Source: Streptomyces sp. HD (GTDB lineage Bacteria; Actinomycetota; Actinomycetes; Streptomycetales; Streptomycetaceae). From it: 64,000 nt of DNA. This document shows positions 63,798-64,000 of the stretch, piece by piece (position 1 is the first letter of the stretch; each line of letters starts with the position of its first letter). Location of the stretch: contig NZ_JAQMYP010000053.1 in the NCBI RefSeq assembly GCF_028369295.1, positions 1-64,000 of the forward strand, written 5' to 3'. Below the pieces are notes generated by a model that had not been told where the DNA came from, made no database searches, and was given only the letters and a program-made list of their open reading frames with translations. The position numbers were made by a program, and so were the translations under genes.

Positions 63798-64000
63798 ATG
63801 TCCGCAGACCAGGGCAGCTCGAAGGTGCTCACGCTCACGAAGAGCGAGTCCGCGCCCGACGCCGCGCTCGACGCCGTTTCGGCTCTGGAGGCCACCGAGG
63901 CCCCGGCCCTCCCGGCAGCAGATGTCCCGGCTCTCCCGGCATCAGATATCCCGGCCGTCCCAGCCTCGGCGGACATCGACACCCGCACCCTGTCCCGCTC
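63798..64000 (+). CDS. sigN: RNA polymerase sigma factor N-terminus, SigN-like (partial)
   Basis: The first 67 residues are in the window: MSADQGSSKVLTLTKSESAP, an Ala/Pro/Asp-rich linker with repeated ALPASDIPA-like units, then DIDTRTLSRS, which begins the conserved part. AAAGGGGGTGGC precedes the ATG. From memory, sigN lies next to sigF in Streptomyces and acts in aerial hyphae; the conserved regions lie outside the window, so family assignment depends on position and this short end. Confidence 0.75.
   Translation, partial: MSADQGSSKVLTLTKSESAPDAALDAVSALEATEAPALPAADVPALPASDIPAVPASADIDTRTLSR

Overview
The window is high-GC actinobacterial chromosome, almost certainly Streptomyces. Third codon positions are strongly G/C biased, GTG starts are common, and several streptomycete families appear (AfsR/SARP regulator, DUF397/DUF6879/DUF5753 gene set, IdeR/DmdR-type iron box, paired SigF/SigN-like sigma genes). 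From memory, both ends match the S. coelicolor core order: dnaX, SRP RNA and tRNA-Ser on the left; upp, tadA, tRNA-Ser, sigF and sigN on the right. I could not check this by search.

Left part (1-12.9 kb): dnaX (partial), ffs and tRNA-Ser(GGA) lie beside a NarL-type two-component pair, a decayed alpha/beta-hydrolase, two exported lipoproteins, a secreted HNH-type nuclease, a PAP2 membrane phosphatase and a 1115-residue AfsR-like regulator.

Centre (13.5-33.6 kb): a 20 kb same-strand array is the most interesting part of the window. It encodes a Crp/Fnr regulator with a cyclic-nucleotide pocket, a class III-like nucleotide cyclase, a P-loop protein with HEAT-like repeats, an SPFH/Band 7-like protein broken by one extra G in a G7 run, a Pycsar-type TM effector (PycTM), an exported vWA protein, a 1238-residue tubulin/FtsZ-like protein, a large membrane protein, a pseudokinase-GTPase (DO-GTPase-like) and a tail-anchored GAP1-like protein. 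Most neighbours overlap by a few bases. I read it as a multi-part, membrane-associated conflict or signalling system in which a cyclic nucleotide could drive both transcription and a membrane effector.

33.6-42.4 kb: a galactoside operon on the minus strand (solute-binding protein, two permeases, GH36 alpha-galactosidase, GH42 beta-galactosidase) with a dyad operator upstream, then a CopC-CopD fusion. 42.6-51 kb: a patchwork of accessory genes (orphan SUKH-4 immunity protein, fused gene fragments, XRE/DUF397/DUF6879 set, truncated GntR, PadR pair) with signs of recombination, including a duplicated 3' end of an SDR gene bracketing an inserted block.

51-55.2 kb: a divergent, iron-box-controlled locus (penicillin-acylase-like protein, AlcB/IucB-type acetyltransferase, cupin and SDR against a siderophore-interacting reductase). 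55.4-64 kb: housekeeping genes (HhH-GPD protein, HdeD-like protein, LytR_C protein, upp, tadA with its partner, tRNA-Ser(CGA), sigF and the start of sigN).
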